This document shows positions 1 to 8,423 of a stretch of 64,000 bases of DNA, piece after piece. The stretch comes from MPNP01 sp026710155 (GTDB lineage Bacteria > Pseudomonadota > Alphaproteobacteria > Rhodobacterales > Rhodobacteraceae): assembly GCA_965200885.1 (NCBI GenBank), contig OZ241737.1, positions 868,001 through 932,000 of the forward strand. The letters run 5' to 3'. The translations under genes and the position numbers were made by a program. Below the pieces are notes generated by a model. The model did no database searches. It had not been told where the DNA came from and saw only the letters and a program-made list of their open reading frames with translations. Position 1 is the stretch's first letter; the number at the start of each line of letters is the position of its first letter.

Positions 1-1044
1 TATCACCAGGGACAAAAATGGCTCGCGCCATCGGTTGATACCGAAATATTGACCCCCTGTCGACTGGCTTTACTGGGCGAAAGTCAAAGAATCAGGGAAT
101 TTGCCACCACGTTCAATCTGGATATAGATCCTGAAATGACGGTATTTGGGCATGATTTTGAAGTGGATAAATCTGGCATTGCCGAAATCGTTATTCCACC
201 CAATTCCAGGTTGGTAGGGAAATGTGCCCGCGAAATTAGCCTGCGCAAAACCTATGGCCTGAATCTACTGGCGATCCATCGTGGTGAAGAAAATCTAAGT
301 TATGCCGAAGGAAAGGATGATCTCGCCAGCCAGTTGGGCTTGATCAAGTTTCAGGCCGGAGATTCACTGGTTGTCCAGACCCAGTGGACATCACTGTCAA
401 GACTCACGAAAGACAGGGATTTCGTTGTCATTACCACAGAGTTTCCCCAGGATGAGTGGCGAACTAAGAAAGTCGGCTGGGCACTTATCTTTTGTTTGAT
501 TTCCCTGGCCCTCATTCTCTTTACAGATATGCGGCTGTCATGGTGTCTGTTTGTCGGTGCTTGTGGCATGATAGCGACAAAAGTCCTTTCGATTGATGAA
601 GCATACCACGCCATTGGTTGGAATACCGTATTCCTGCTGGCAAGTTTAATTCCTTTGGGGCAGGCTGTTCAAAACACCGGCACGGCAGAATGGATAGCCT
701 TTCAGGTTTTGCAGTTACTTGATGGGTGGCCGATTTGGGGGATTCAGGCTGGGGTAGCCATAATGGCAACATTCTTTACCCTGGTCATGTCCAATGTGGG
801 TGCAACGGTGCTATTGGTTCCATTGGCTGTATCAATTGCCATACCGATTGGTGCAAATCCTGCTATATTCGCATTAACCGTCGCCATCTCGACATCCAAT
901 TCGTTTTTGATACCCACCCATCAGGTCAATGCACTCATCATGGGCCCCGGGGGGTACAAGGTTATTGATTTTGTCCGTACAGGAGGTATCATGACCGTAC
1001 TATTTCTTGTCGTATCCCTTGCAATGCTGAATCTGGTGTTTTAA
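1..1044 (+). CDS. SLC13-type anion permease, C-terminal part (cut by window edge)
   Basis: The frame is open from base 1, so the gene starts outside the window and 347 residues are visible. The first part resembles an RCK_C/TrkA-C regulatory domain (around the segment EIVIPPNSRLVGK). It is followed by at least five hydrophobic segments and the polar membrane motif SNVGATVLLVPLA, then SNSFLIPTHQ near the end. This arrangement, transmembrane halves around TrkA-C domains, is typical of SLC13/DASS sodium-coupled carboxylate or sulfate permeases in the inner membrane. The substrate cannot be read from the sequence. The gene ends 35 bases before the ABC ATPase of the next transport cluster and may be co-transcribed with it. 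Confidence 0.82.
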   Translation, partial: YHQGQKWLAPSVDTEILTPCRLALLGESQRIREFATTFNLDIDPEMTVFGHDFEVDKSGIAEIVIPPNSRLVGKCAREISLRKTYGLNLLAIHRGEENLSYAEGKDDLASQLGLIKFQAGDSLVVQTQWTSLSRLTKDRDFVVITTEFPQDEWRTKKVGWALIFCLISLALILFTDMRLSWCLFVGACGMIATKVLSIDEAYHAIGWNTVFLLASLIPLGQAVQNTGTAEWIAFQVLQLLDGWPIWGIQAGVAIMATFFTLVMSNVGATVLLVPLAVSIAIPIGANPAIFALTVAISTSNSFLIPTHQVNALIMGPGGYKVIDFVRTGGIMTVLFLVVSLAMLNLVF

Positions 1045-1066
1045 TTCGCAGGCATTGGCAACAGGT

Positions 1067-1082
1067 AAGGAGATCAATCATT
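1067..1082 (+). promoter_or_regulatory. Ribosome binding site pointing to an ATT start
   Basis: AAGGAG at 1067-1072 lies seven bases before ATT at 1080-1082. This ATT opens the frame of the ABC ATPase exactly where a family N-terminus would begin. No ATG, GTG or TTG lies in frame between the previous gene and the Walker A region except the ATG at 1158, which would delete the first strand of the nucleotide-binding domain. An ATC at 1077 is a weaker alternative. Confidence 0.55.
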
Positions 1083-2612
1083 CGGCAAACCAGTTTTTTT
1101 AAAATCGAGAACCTTTCCAAGGAATACCCCGGGGTAAAGGCCAATGACCGGATAAACATGTCCCTTGAGGAGGGTGAAATATGTGCCCTGCTCGGAGAAA
1201 ACGGGTCTGGCAAGTCCACCCTGGTAAAAATGATGTATGGTTTGGTCAAGCCTGATGAAGGGCAAATGATTTTTCAATCGAGGAGCTATTCACCCTCCAA
1301 TCCCAATGAAGCCCGATCAGCTGGCATTGCCATGGTGTTTCAACATTTCTCGCTATTTGATGCCCTGACCGTAGCCGAGAACATTGCACTCGGTATGGTT
1401 GATCCGCCCCCATTCAACAAACTTTCCAGGGAAATCGAAGAAAAAGGCAAGACCTACGGTTTGTCACTGAACCCAGACAGCATGGTTGGAACACTTTCTG
1501 CAGGTGAAAGGCAAAGGGTGGAGATAATCAGATGCTTGCTACAAAACCCCAAAATCCTCATCATGGATGAACCAACTTCGGTACTTACTCCCCAGGAAGC
1601 AGATATATTGTTCGAAGCTCTCAGAAACCTGGCTGCCGAAGGAACGACAATACTGTATATTTCCCATAAGCTCGAGGAAATCAAAGCCCTTTGCTCCAGA
1701 GCGACCATATTGAGGGCCGGAAAAGTGGTTGCAACCTGTAATCCGGAAGAAAAATCCGCCCGCCAGCTAGCTGAAATGATGGTGGGGACCTCAATCGTTA
1801 CCCCGAAACGGGCTGAAACACAAGGAAACCGCGATGGTCGGCCATTGTTCAGGGTAGAAGATATCGAGAAGGAGGCATCTTCCAATTTCGGAACCAGCCT
1901 CAGGGAAGTTTCCTTTGAGGTTTGGAAGGGAGAAGTGCTTGGAATTGGCGGGATTGCCGGCAATGGTCAGGACGAACTGATGGAGGTGCTTTCGGGAGAG
2001 GTTCTGCCAAAAGGGGGAACAATTATGCTGAATGGTCATGATTTGGCCAGATTGAATCCCAACGAAAGACGCAAACGGGGACTTCTGTTTGCACCAGAAC
2101 AAAGGGTTGGACATTCAGCTGCCGGTGAAATGAGTCTGACTGAAAATGCCTACCTGACGGCAGCAGACCGCAAAGAACTTTCCCGGGCCGGCATTATCAA
2201 TTGGTCAAGAACGGCAGAATTTTCCCGGAGAATCATCAATCAATTTGATGTCCGAACACCTGGCACGGACAATTTTGCTCAATCGCTTTCAGGTGGAAAC
2301 CTGCAGAAATTTGTCATTGGCAGGGAAATACTCCAGAATCCTGAATTGTTGATTGTCAATCAGCCAACTTGGGGGGTTGATGCAGCAGCAGCAGCCAGTA
2401 TACGTCAGAAGCTGATTGATTTGGCCGATAGTGGAGCAGCCGTAGTTGTCATTAGCCAGGATATTGACGAGTTGCTTGAAATTTCCGATTACATTTCGGT
2501 TCTTTCAGGTGGATACCTCAGCAAGGCAAGACCGGTTCAGGAGTTGAACCGGGAAGATATTGGCTTGATGATGGGGGCCTCACGGGAATCACTTCAGGAG
2601 GCAGTCGCATAG
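1080..2612 (+). CDS. ABC transporter ATP-binding protein of a BMP/nucleoside-type importer
   Basis: Predicted 510-residue cytoplasmic ATPase with two nucleotide-binding domains, the layout of simple sugar and nucleoside importers (RbsA, YufO/NupO). The first domain has Walker A GENGSGKST, signature LSAGERQR and Walker B ILIMDEPTS. The second has the degenerate loop GGIAGNGQDEL and signature LSGGNLQKF, as usual in this family. Starting at ATG 1158 would leave only about 14 residues before Walker A. The in-frame sequence upstream (KIENLSKEYPGVKAND) is standard family sequence, so an ATT start at 1080 is preferred. The stop codon abuts the ATG of the first permease, so the import genes form one operon. 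Confidence 0.88.
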   Translation: MRQTSFFKIENLSKEYPGVKANDRINMSLEEGEICALLGENGSGKSTLVKMMYGLVKPDEGQMIFQSRSYSPSNPNEARSAGIAMVFQHFSLFDALTVAENIALGMVDPPPFNKLSREIEEKGKTYGLSLNPDSMVGTLSAGERQRVEIIRCLLQNPKILIMDEPTSVLTPQEADILFEALRNLAAEGTTILYISHKLEEIKALCSRATILRAGKVVATCNPEEKSARQLAEMMVGTSIVTPKRAETQGNRDGRPLFRVEDIEKEASSNFGTSLREVSFEVWKGEVLGIGGIAGNGQDELMEVLSGEVLPKGGTIMLNGHDLARLNPNERRKRGLLFAPEQRVGHSAAGEMSLTENAYLTAADRKELSRAGIINWSRTAEFSRRIINQFDVRTPGTDNFAQSLSGGNLQKFVIGREILQNPELLIVNQPTWGVDAAAAASIRQKLIDLADSGAAVVVISQDIDELLEISDYISVLSGGYLSKARPVQELNREDIGLMMGASRESLQEAVA

Positions 2613-3698
2613 ATGCTGGTTTTTGAAAGGCGCAGGGAGCCCTCCAGATTTTGGACTGCCATTACACCGATATTGGCTGTTCTGATAACTCTGATTGCCG
2701 GAGGAATACTATTTGCGACCCTGGGTAAAGATCCCCTTGAAGCAATCAAGACCATATTCTGGGCTCCGCTTTTTGATCCCGACTTGTCGGCTTATGCCCG
2801 CCCACAAATTCTGGTAAAGGCAGCTCCCCTGGTTCTTATCGCCATAGGCCTTTCGATTGGATTCAAGGCCAATATCTGGAATATCGGTGCCGAAGGGCAG
2901 TACATCATGGGAGCAATTCTGGGAGGAGGTGTTGCATTGGCCTTCTATCCACTTGAGGCATGGTGGATCTTTCCATTGATGATTGTTTCCGGTATTGCTG
3001 GTGGTATTGCCTGGGCCATGATACCGGCCTTGTTGAAAGTAAAATTCAGAACCAATGAAATCTTGGTGTCCCTGATGTTGGTTTATGTCAGCGAGCATTT
3101 TCTGGCGTCCGTTTCCTTGGGCTTGCTTCGCAATCCAGATGGGGTTGGTTTTCCCGGATCAAGAAACCTGCAGCATTATGCCAGTGCCTCAAATGCGGAA
3201 CTGTTTGCCGGAACAGGTATTCATTTGGGAGTGATTGTTGCCTTTGTGTCCATCTTTGCACTGTATGGTTTGATACGCTTTCACAGGCTTGGATTTCAGA
3301 TCAGGGTAACGGGACAATCCGTAAGAATCTCGCGATTTGCCGGTGTCAATCCCAACCTGATGATAATTTTCTGTTTGGCAGCTGGTGGGGGCTTGGCAGG
3401 CTTGGCAGGCATATTCGAACTCTCGGGTCCAGCCGGACGTTTATCCATCGACTTCAATGTGGGTTATGGCTTTACGGCCATAATCGTCGCTTTTCTGGGA
3501 CGATTGAACCCTTTCGGAATAGCATTGGCAGCACTTCTCATGTCGCTCACCTATATTGGAGGTGATCTTGCCCAGTTCATGTTGAATTTGCCGGCAGCGG
3601 CGATTCAGGCCTTGCAGGGCATGTTGCTGTTCTTTTTACTTTCAATGGATTTTCTTTCACAATATCGAATACGCATCAAGCATTGGGCAAGTGGTTAA
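2613..3698 (+). CDS. ABC transporter permease, BMP/nucleoside family (subunit 1)
   Basis: A 361-residue membrane protein with about nine hydrophobic segments. It contains the family-typical stretch GLSIGFKANIWNIGAEGQ near residues 86-103 and FRTNEILVSLMLVY near 145. These resemble YufP/NupP-type permeases that pair with a second, shorter permease and a BMP lipoprotein or periplasmic protein. It follows the ATPase stop codon with no gap and is followed with no gap by the second permease, so translation is probably coupled. It would form half of the inner-membrane channel. Substrate is undetermined; purine nucleosides are the best-known cargo of the family, but neighbouring genes suggest something else. 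Confidence 0.88.
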   Translation: MLVFERRREPSRFWTAITPILAVLITLIAGGILFATLGKDPLEAIKTIFWAPLFDPDLSAYARPQILVKAAPLVLIAIGLSIGFKANIWNIGAEGQYIMGAILGGGVALAFYPLEAWWIFPLMIVSGIAGGIAWAMIPALLKVKFRTNEILVSLMLVYVSEHFLASVSLGLLRNPDGVGFPGSRNLQHYASASNAELFAGTGIHLGVIVAFVSIFALYGLIRFHRLGFQIRVTGQSVRISRFAGVNPNLMIIFCLAAGGGLAGLAGIFELSGPAGRLSIDFNVGYGFTAIIVAFLGRLNPFGIALAALLMSLTYIGGDLAQFMLNLPAAAIQALQGMLLFFLLSMDFLSQYRIRIKHWASG

Positions 3699-4631
3699 AT
3701 GGATTTTGCAGCTATCAATCCCCTGATTTTCTTTTCCACCATGGTGGCGGCATCGATTCCCGTTCTATTGGCCGCCTTGGGTGAGTTGGTCGTGGAAAAG
3801 TCCGGCGTTCTCAATCTTGGTGTCGAGGGAATGATGATTATCGGTGCCGTTTGTGGGTTCATCGCAATTTACAATTCCGGTTCACCATTTTTCGGTGTAT
3901 TGGCTTCCATTGTTGCCGGAGGGCTTCTGGCTCTGGTTTTTGGCATTCTGACCCAGGTACTGCATTCCAATCAAGTTGCTACGGGACTGGCCCTGACCCT
4001 TTTTGGATTGGGATTGTCAGCCCTCATCGGGCAGCCGTTTGCTGGAATCAAACCTCCAACCTTTCCCAAACCGGATTTTGGTTTTCTTGGCGACATGCCG
4101 GTATTGGGACAATTGTTTTTCAAATATGATTATCTGGTTTATGCGGCATTCTTACTTGTGATTGTTGTCAGTTATGTTTTGAATCGCACACGAGCTGGTC
4201 TTATCCTCAGATCAATTGGTGAAAATCATGATGCTGCACATGCACTTGGCTATAATGTTGTAAGGGTACGGCTGGCGGCAATCGTGTTTGGTGGTGGTTG
4301 TGCCGGTTTGGGTGGAGGTTACCTGGCCATGATAAGAGTACCCCAATGGACGGAAGGAATGACGGCAGGGGTTGGCTGGATTGCCCTTGCCTTGGTGGTT
4401 TTTGCCTCATGGCGACCATACCGTGTGATTCTCGGTGCCTTTTTATTTGGGGGAGTGACATTATTGCAGTTGAATTTGCAGGCGGTTGGGATTAAAATTA
4501 ATCCGGCATACCTATCCATGGCACCGTATATCATAACGATTGTTGCACTAGTGGTCATTTCAGGATCAAGCAACAGATTATCAAACCTTGCTCCTGGCTC
4601 CCTAGGCAGACTATTCCACAAAACCATGTAG
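3699..4631 (+). CDS. ABC transporter permease, BMP/nucleoside family (subunit 2)
   Basis: A 310-residue inner-membrane permease. Near the N-terminus it shows LAALGELVVEKSGVLNLGVE, the hallmark of the YufQ/NupQ-type second permease, and around residue 175 IGENHDAAHALGYNV, the cytoplasmic coupling loop that contacts the ATPase. About eight to nine membrane segments are visible. Its ATG directly follows the TAA of subunit 1. Together with that subunit, the double ATPase and the binding protein downstream it makes a complete importer. Confidence 0.88.
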   Translation: MDFAAINPLIFFSTMVAASIPVLLAALGELVVEKSGVLNLGVEGMMIIGAVCGFIAIYNSGSPFFGVLASIVAGGLLALVFGILTQVLHSNQVATGLALTLFGLGLSALIGQPFAGIKPPTFPKPDFGFLGDMPVLGQLFFKYDYLVYAAFLLVIVVSYVLNRTRAGLILRSIGENHDAAHALGYNVVRVRLAAIVFGGGCAGLGGGYLAMIRVPQWTEGMTAGVGWIALALVVFASWRPYRVILGAFLFGGVTLLQLNLQAVGIKINPAYLSMAPYIITIVALVVISGSSNRLSNLAPGSLGRLFHKTM

Positions 4632-4667
4632 AATCAACTTTTACTCTTGTTAATGAAAGGATACAAA

Positions 4668-5741
4668 ATGACAAGTAAAACATTCAAAGGGTTTGCTATC
4701 CTGGCATCCCTGATTTTGACATTCGGTCTAGCTCAGGCCGAGCCCAAAAAGGTGGGTTTCATCTATGTTGGTCCAGTCGGTGATTTTGGCTGGTCATACG
4801 AGCATGATCAGGGACGTTTGGCCGTTGAGGAAGCTTTTGGCGATCAGGTTGAAACCTCTTATGTTGAAAGCGTACCCGAAGGGGCGGATGCGGAAAGGGT
4901 ACTTACCCAGATGGCGTTGGCCGGCAACGAACTGATTTTCACCACCTCCTTTGGCTACATGGATCCTACGATCAATGTTGCCGCCAAATTTCCAGACGTG
5001 AAATTTGAACATGCCACGGGTTACAAGCGGGCAGACAATGTCTCGACCTATAGCGCACGCTTCTATGAAGGCCGTGCCGTTATTGGCCATATAGCCGGTA
5101 AAATGACCAAAACCAATCAGATTGGATATATTGCATCATTTCCAATTCCAGAGGTCATTCGGGGCATAAACTCTGCCTATATTCATGCCAAGAAAGCCAA
5201 TCCGGATGTGGAATTCAAAATCGTCTGGGTCTTTACCTGGTTTGATCCGGCCAAGGAAGCCGATGCTGCCCAGACCCTGATCGAACAGGGTGTGGATGTG
5301 ATAATGCAGCACACGGATTCAACCGCACCAATGACGATTGCCGAAGAAAAGGGAATATTCGCCTTTGGTCAGGCCTCCGACATGATGGAATTTGGTCCGA
5401 CAGCCAGATTGTCATCGATTATCGACAATTGGGCGCCATACTATGTCGCTCGTACCCAAGCCCTTGTGGACGGTGCCTGGGAAAGTGTAGATACCTGGGA
5501 CGGCATTTCGACCGGCATGGTTGAAATCGGTGAATTTTCCGACAGGATTCCTGAAAATGTGCGTGCCGACGCACAGGCCATGTCAGATGCAATATCCAAT
5601 GGTTCCTATCATCCATTCACTGGTCCGATCAACAGACAAGATGGCTCGGCCTGGTTGGGTGATGGCGAAATTGCCGATGATGGTACCCTACTGGGAATGA
5701 ATTTCTATGTCGAGGGCATATCGGGTTCAATACCCAATTAA
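4668..5741 (+). CDS. BMP-family periplasmic substrate-binding protein
   Basis: A 357-residue secreted binding protein of the Bmp/PnrA family. The start ATG at 4668 follows AAAGGA and opens a signal peptide with a hydrophobic core (residues 9-20) and cleavage after AQA. Mature sequence begins EPKKVGFIYVGPVGDFGWSY, which is close to the usual start of BMP proteins; LAGNELIFTTSFGYMD and VDVIMQHTDSTAP are further family landmarks. BMP proteins of this subgroup occur in importers of varied small molecules besides nucleosides. It is the last transport gene and is followed by a terminator, so the enzymes downstream are probably expressed from a separate promoter or by read-through. Confidence 0.88.
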   Translation: MTSKTFKGFAILASLILTFGLAQAEPKKVGFIYVGPVGDFGWSYEHDQGRLAVEEAFGDQVETSYVESVPEGADAERVLTQMALAGNELIFTTSFGYMDPTINVAAKFPDVKFEHATGYKRADNVSTYSARFYEGRAVIGHIAGKMTKTNQIGYIASFPIPEVIRGINSAYIHAKKANPDVEFKIVWVFTWFDPAKEADAAQTLIEQGVDVIMQHTDSTAPMTIAEEKGIFAFGQASDMMEFGPTARLSSIIDNWAPYYVARTQALVDGAWESVDTWDGISTGMVEIGEFSDRIPENVRADAQAMSDAISNGSYHPFTGPINRQDGSAWLGDGEIADDGTLLGMNFYVEGISGSIPN

Positions 5742-5747
5742 TTCAAG

Positions 5748-5778
5748 AAAAACGGGTCCTCAATTGGGGGCCCGTTTT
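5748..5778 (+). terminator. Rho-independent terminator after the BMP importer operon
   Basis: AAAACGGGTCC at 5749-5759 can pair with the run GGGCCCGTTTT at 5768-5778 with one wobble pair, leaving a short loop and ending in four T. It lies seven bases after the stop of the binding protein gene. Confidence 0.7.
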
Positions 5779-5889
5779 CCGGCATGCAAAAGCAGCCGGA
5801 TTTTGTTATATTCCAGAGACAGTTTTTCAGCCGAGATAAAATGACTTGTTCTTGATTGTGTTTTGGGCGCATTGAATTTGGAGAATAAC

Positions 5890-6993
5890 ATGAAACCACC
5901 TTTTCATGCCGATCATGTTGGAAGTCTTCTGCGACCCACTGAAATGGCAGAAGCCAGAATCAGGTTCAGTGAAGGGAAAATCTCGGCAGAAAACCTGCGT
6001 GAAATAGAAAATGAGCATATTCGACACGCAATGAGGCAGCAGGAGAATGTTGGTCTCAAGGCGGTAACGGATGGTGAGTTCAGAAGATCCTTTTGGCACT
6101 ATGATTTCATGGGGATGCTTACCGGATTGGATCTGGAGGAGAGAGACGGGGGAATAGCCTTTGCCGGTGCCACCCTCAGACCAATCTTTCCCGTAATCAA
6201 TGACAAGCTGGATTTTCCGGACGATCACCCCATGCTTGAGCATTATCGTTTTGTTGCCGAAAATACATCCGTACATCCCAAAATTTCAATTCCGGGACCC
6301 AGCTGCTGCCATTTTCGGATAGCCATCGAGGATATACGCCCACTCGAATATCATGATCCCGAGGTATTGATGAATGACATCATGCTGACCTACAGAAAGG
6401 CGGTTGAAGTCTTCTACGAACATGGTTGTCGATACCTGCAAATGGATGATATCTTTTTTGCCTATCTCTGTGATCCCGTACACCGCAAGGCAAAAAGTGA
6501 CATCGGCCAGGATCCGGACTGGTTGATACATAAATATGCCTGGATGATGGAACAGGCCATCAAGAATCGTCCCGATGACATGGTGATCGGCATGCATTTG
6601 TGTCGGGGCAATTTCAAGTCAACCCATGCTGCCGAGGGATCATACGACCCCATTGCCGACATCTTGTTCAATCAAACCGGCGTGGACATTTTCTTCATGG
6701 AATACGATACCAACCGAGCCGGTAGCCTTGAACCCCTGAAATACCTTTCCAAGGGAAACCAAAGGGTATTGCCCGGGTTTGTAACCACAAAATCTGGTGA
6801 CCTTGAATCCAGAGACGAAATATTGCGAAAGTTCGATCTGGTTGCCCAGATCACCAATATCGACCAGTTTGGACTGGCACCCCAATGTGGATTTGCTTCA
6901 ACTGAGGAGGGCAATACACTATCCGATCTGGAACAATGGAAAAAACTTGAGTTCATCGTCAGTGTGGCCGAGGAAATTTGGGGAGAAGTCTAG
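5890..6993 (+). CDS. MetE-like (core) methyltransferase, cobalamin-independent methionine synthase C-terminal family
   Basis: A 367-residue single-domain relative of the catalytic C-terminal half of MetE (YxjG/YxjH-type). The four zinc ligands of the family can be placed: His236 and Cys238 in MHLCRGN, Glu271 in FFMEYDT and Cys333 in PQCGFAS. The N-terminal HVGSLLRP is typical. The ATG at 5890 follows GGAG at 5880-5883. Such proteins move a methyl group onto homocysteine or a similar thiol, but lack the N-terminal folate-binding half, so the methyl donor is uncertain. Its position just before ring-cleavage genes suggests it could receive a methyl group from a methylated substrate; that is inference. 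Confidence 0.85.
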   Translation: MKPPFHADHVGSLLRPTEMAEARIRFSEGKISAENLREIENEHIRHAMRQQENVGLKAVTDGEFRRSFWHYDFMGMLTGLDLEERDGGIAFAGATLRPIFPVINDKLDFPDDHPMLEHYRFVAENTSVHPKISIPGPSCCHFRIAIEDIRPLEYHDPEVLMNDIMLTYRKAVEVFYEHGCRYLQMDDIFFAYLCDPVHRKAKSDIGQDPDWLIHKYAWMMEQAIKNRPDDMVIGMHLCRGNFKSTHAAEGSYDPIADILFNQTGVDIFFMEYDTNRAGSLEPLKYLSKGNQRVLPGFVTTKSGDLESRDEILRKFDLVAQITNIDQFGLAPQCGFASTEEGNTLSDLEQWKKLEFIVSVAEEIWGEV

Positions 6994-7017
6994 GATCGCT
7001 TCCTGGCGGGTAATTCC

Positions 7018-7749
7018 ATGAAAAATCATACGGCTCTGGTATTTAGCGCTCATGCAGCAGATTTTGTCTGGCGGTGCGGGGGTGCAATAGCCCTTCACCA
7101 GGCCGGGGGATATGAGGTTACCATAATTTGTCTTTCCTATGGGGAACGGGGAGAAAGTGCCAGGCTTTGGAAACAGGGCAATACCACTCATGCAAAGGTC
7201 AAGCAGACAAGAAAGGAAGAAGCAGAAAACGCAGCGGAAGAATTGGGAGCCCATGATATCATTTTTCTGGATCTGGGTGATTATCCCCTGGAGGTGGATA
7301 GGGAATCCAAGTACAAAATTGTTGATATCATCAGAAGGGTTCAACCCGACTTCATGTTGTCACATTCCAGATTTGACCCCTACAATACAGACCATATGTA
7401 CACTACCGAGATAGCCCTTGAGACACGAATGATTGCTCAGGCATGGGGACATAAGCCCGTTGAAAGAGTTTTGGGAACGCCTCAATTGTATCTCTTTGAA
7501 CCACACTAGACAGAACAAATGGGCTGGGTTCCAAATGTCTTCCTGGACATAACCGAGGTATGGGACAAAAAACGCAAGGCGATTGAATGCATGGAAGGAC
7601 AGGTACATCTTTGGAACTATTATACCAATCTGGCCGAAAACCGGGCCAACCACTTCCGTCGAAATTCGGGAGGACAGGCCGGTGGAAGACCTGCAAAATA
7701 TGCCGAAGGATTCCAAGCAATATTCCCACGCTGTGTGGATGAGTTGTAA
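7018..7749 (+). pseudogene. PIG-L/LmbE-family hydrolase, 4-oxalmesaconate hydratase (GalB)-like, with an in-frame TAG
   Basis: One open frame of 244 codons is interrupted by a single TAG at 7507-7509. The 163 residues before it are a PIG-L fold start: SAHAADFVWRCGGAIALH carries the zinc motif (AHxxD) and SHSRFDPYNTDHMYT the later His. The 79 codons after it continue in the same frame with TEQMGWVPNVFLDIT and VWDKKRKAIECM, which is normal GalB-like C-terminus. In relatives the segment reads EPHQPE, so the TAG replaces a Gln codon (CAG to TAG). The TAA overlaps the ATG of the aldolase gene downstream (TAATG). Either a fresh nonsense mutation or read-through; GalB hydrates 4-oxalmesaconate in gallate and protocatechuate breakdown. 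Confidence 0.72.
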
Positions 7750-8423
7750 TGAACAATATCGTTGTCCAAAATATCGCAAGGGTTGACCAATCAATAATTG
7801 ATGGACTTGGAAATTGTGGAGTGTCAACGGTTCATGAGGCTCAAGATCGCACAGGCTTGCTACCTCACAATATACGACCGATTTACAGCGGTTCCCGTAT
7901 TGCCGGATCGGCCCTTACCATCCTAGCACCCCCTGATGACAACTGGATGTTACACGTCGCCATGGAACAGGTTGTAGCGGGCGATATTTTAATTTTGGGT
8001 ACAACCTCTCCTTCCAATGCCGGCTATTTTGGCGAATTGCTGGCTGTTTCGGCCAGGGCGAGAGGAGCCATTGGACTGATAATCGATGCCGGGGTTCGTG
8101 ATGTAAGGGAGCTCAAGGAGCTGGGTTTTCCAGTTTGGTCACGAGTTATATGTTCTCAGGGGACAGTCAAGGAGACTTTGGGGTCTGTCAATGTATCCAT
8201 TGTGATTGGTTCAATTACAATCAATTCAGGAGACGTAATCGTTGCTGATGATGATGGTGTATGCATAGTGAATCAAACCGTGGCAAAACAAACCCTTGAG
8301 AAATCCCTGAACAGGCTGTGTGCCGAGGAGCAAAAGAGAAAACGTTTGGCATCCGGTGAATTGGGTATTGACATGTATGGAATGAGAAAGGCTCTCAAGG
8401 AAAAAGGGCTGGAATATGAGTGA
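7749..8423 (+). CDS. RraA-fold aldolase, 4-carboxy-4-hydroxy-2-oxoadipate aldolase (GalC/LigK)-like
   Basis: A 224-residue protein of the RraA/HMG-CHA aldolase family. It starts VQNIARVDQSIIDGLGNCGV, the usual opening, and has GLIIDAGVRDVRELKELGFP near residue 113, which holds the Arg-Asp pair that binds the divalent metal and pyruvate enolate. Enzymes of this group split 4-carboxy-4-hydroxy-2-oxoadipate into oxaloacetate and pyruvate, the step after the GalB hydratase. That it sits directly after a GalB-like gene, sharing a TAATG junction, and overlaps the next gene by eight bases, strongly supports this role over the regulator RraA. Confidence 0.85.
   Translation: MNNIVVQNIARVDQSIIDGLGNCGVSTVHEAQDRTGLLPHNIRPIYSGSRIAGSALTILAPPDDNWMLHVAMEQVVAGDILILGTTSPSNAGYFGELLAVSARARGAIGLIIDAGVRDVRELKELGFPVWSRVICSQGTVKETLGSVNVSIVIGSITINSGDVIVADDDGVCIVNQTVAKQTLEKSLNRLCAEEQKRKRLASGELGIDMYGMRKALKEKGLEYE

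Noticed and set aside
7507..7509. Recoding of TAG as pyrrolysine or another amino acid
   Set aside because: The replaced residue is Gln by alignment, only one such TAG was found, and no pyl genes or suppressor tRNA are in the window.
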